64,000 nt of DNA. Source: Pseudomonas anuradhapurensis. GTDB lineage: Bacteria > Pseudomonadota > Gammaproteobacteria > Pseudomonadales > Pseudomonadaceae. Every line of letters begins with the position of its first letter. Positions within the stretch are counted from its first letter, which is position 1. The position numbers and the translations under genes were made by a program. Positions 63,223-64,000 of the stretch are shown here, one piece after another. Below the pieces are notes generated by a model. The model was not told where the DNA came from, searched no databases, and saw only the letters and a list, made by a program, of their open reading frames with translations. The stretch lies in assembly GCF_014269225.2 (NCBI RefSeq), contig NZ_CP077097.1, positions 1,618,001 to 1,682,000 on the forward strand, written 5' to 3'.

Positions 63223-64000
63223 TCAGGCGGGCCCCGCGTGGCTGTCGAGCAGGGCCATGAATGCCCTGGCGGCGTTCGATAGCGTGCGCTCCGTGTGCAA
63301 AATGTAGCCTAGCTGGCGCGACAGCTGTATGCCCGGCAAACTGATGCGTGCAACCTGTTCATCGAGCATGGTGCGCGGCAGCACGCTCCAGGCCAAACCG
63401 ATCGAGACCATCATCTTGATGGTTTCCAGGTAATTGGTGCTCATGGCGATATTGGGAGTCAGGCCCTGGCTTTCGAACAGGCGCTGCACGATATGGTGGG
63501 TGAACGTATTGCCGCCCGGGAATACTGCCGGGTGGCGCGCGACGTCGGCCAGGCTCACCGCATGGTTGGCGGCCAGTGGGTGTTCAGGGGCGGCGACGAA
63601 ATCCAGGGCGTCGTCCCACACCGGCACGGCCTTGACCAGGTGGTGCGGTTCGGGTGCCAGGGTGATTACGGCAATCTCGGCGCGGCCATGCAGGATTTCG
63701 TCGTAGGCCTGTTCCGAATCCATGAACTGGATATCCAGCGCCACGGCTGGGTATTGGCGCGTGAAGGCCCGCAACAGCGGCGGCAGGCGGTGCAGGCCGA
63801 TATGGTGGCTGGTGGCCAGGGTCAGGCGGCCGCTCACTGCGCCGGTGAGGTTGGTCAACGCTCGGCGGGTGTCGTCCAGGACATTGAGGATCTGGTAGGC
63901 GCGCGGCAGCAAGGCGCGGCCAGCCTCGGTCAGGGTGACCTCGCGGCCCAGCCGGTCGAACAGGCGCACCTCCAGTTGCTGCTCCAGCCCGGCGATGCGC
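63223..64000 (-). CDS. LysR-family regulator, N-terminus outside the window
   Basis: About 259 residues of a LysR regulator are visible. The sequence enters inside the winged helix (RIAGLEQQLEVRLFDRLGRE) and continues through the full substrate-binding domain to a stop at 63223. The first 40 or so residues lie beyond the right edge. In P. putida a LysR gene stands upstream of leuC near this place, but its target is not visible here. Confidence 0.9.
   Translation of the reverse strand, partial: RIAGLEQQLEVRLFDRLGREVTLTEAGRALLPRAYQILNVLDDTRRALTNLTGAVSGRLTLATSHHIGLHRLPPLLRAFTRQYPAVALDIQFMDSEQAYDEILHGRAEIAVITLAPEPHHLVKAVPVWDDALDFVAAPEHPLAANHAVSLADVARHPAVFPGGNTFTHHIVQRLFESQGLTPNIAMSTNYLETIKMMVSIGLAWSVLPRTMLDEQVARISLPGIQLSRQLGYILHTERTLSNAARAFMALLDSHAGPA

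Overview
The window is a GC-rich chromosomal segment of a fluorescent Pseudomonas, most likely the P. putida group. I base this on gene order as much as on single proteins. The block comEC-exbB-exbD-lpxK-(Trm112)-kdsB-ptp-murB / rne / rluC-HAD-sppA / maf / yceD-rpmF-plsX-fabD-fabG-acpP-fabF-pabC-mltG is the order known from P. aeruginosa (PA2984 down to PA2963). The long REP palindromes with GTAGGAGCGG and GCGGGC cores are typical of P. putida. Most of the window is core genome.

Layout. 1-4.2 kb: the start of a SagS-like sensor kinase, an AAA+ ATPase with a free-methionine-sulfoxide reductase, a membrane-anchored protein, and a Glu/Gly tRNA array. 4.2-10.4 kb: a PA2817-type protein, FadE acyl-CoA dehydrogenase, a glutathione S-transferase, an ABC-2 exporter and a DUF2062 protein. 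10.5-33 kb: envelope and fatty-acid core (DNA uptake channel ComEC, TonB/Tol-type energiser, lipid A, KDO and peptidoglycan precursor genes, RNase E, RluC, then the plsX-fab-acp cluster). 33-41.3 kb: an accessory block inserted exactly where tmk normally sits. It holds a Weimberg-type pentonate pathway (IlvD/Edd dehydratase, FAH-family 2-keto-3-deoxypentonate dehydratase, alpha-ketoglutaric semialdehyde dehydrogenase, MFS importer, LysR regulator) and a phage T4 gp1-type deoxynucleoside monophosphate kinase. 41.4-48 kb: the core resumes with holB, tatD, a probable RgsA sRNA, a TetR regulator, a MoaA homologue, a lipoprotein, a DUF1285 protein, tRNA-Asn and an aromatic aminotransferase. 48-55 kb: uvrB, an EmrAB-type efflux pair and gltX. 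55-64 kb: a three-fold Ala/Glu tRNA array, an autoregulated TetR-hydrolase pair, a thioesterase, dusC, an IbpA-type small heat-shock gene behind a sigma-32 promoter and a ROSE-like RNA thermometer, a five-PAS GGDEF/EAL protein, and a truncated LysR gene.

The main observation is at the mltG-holB junction. In P. aeruginosa the order is mltG-tmk-holB-pilZ-tatD. Here both tmk and pilZ are absent. The base after the mltG stop runs straight into the cut-off 5' end of a foreign gene, and a phage-type dNMP kinase lies divergently next to holB. It could supply the missing essential dTMP kinase activity. The Weimberg block carries two copies of the same palindrome (ATAAC-N5-GTTAT), one in each of its promoter regions, which looks like a self-contained LysR regulon. 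Other notable items are two candidate leaderless mRNAs (rluC, yceD), a 270-bp inverted-repeat element, and a REP element that has become the C-terminus of a hydrolase gene.
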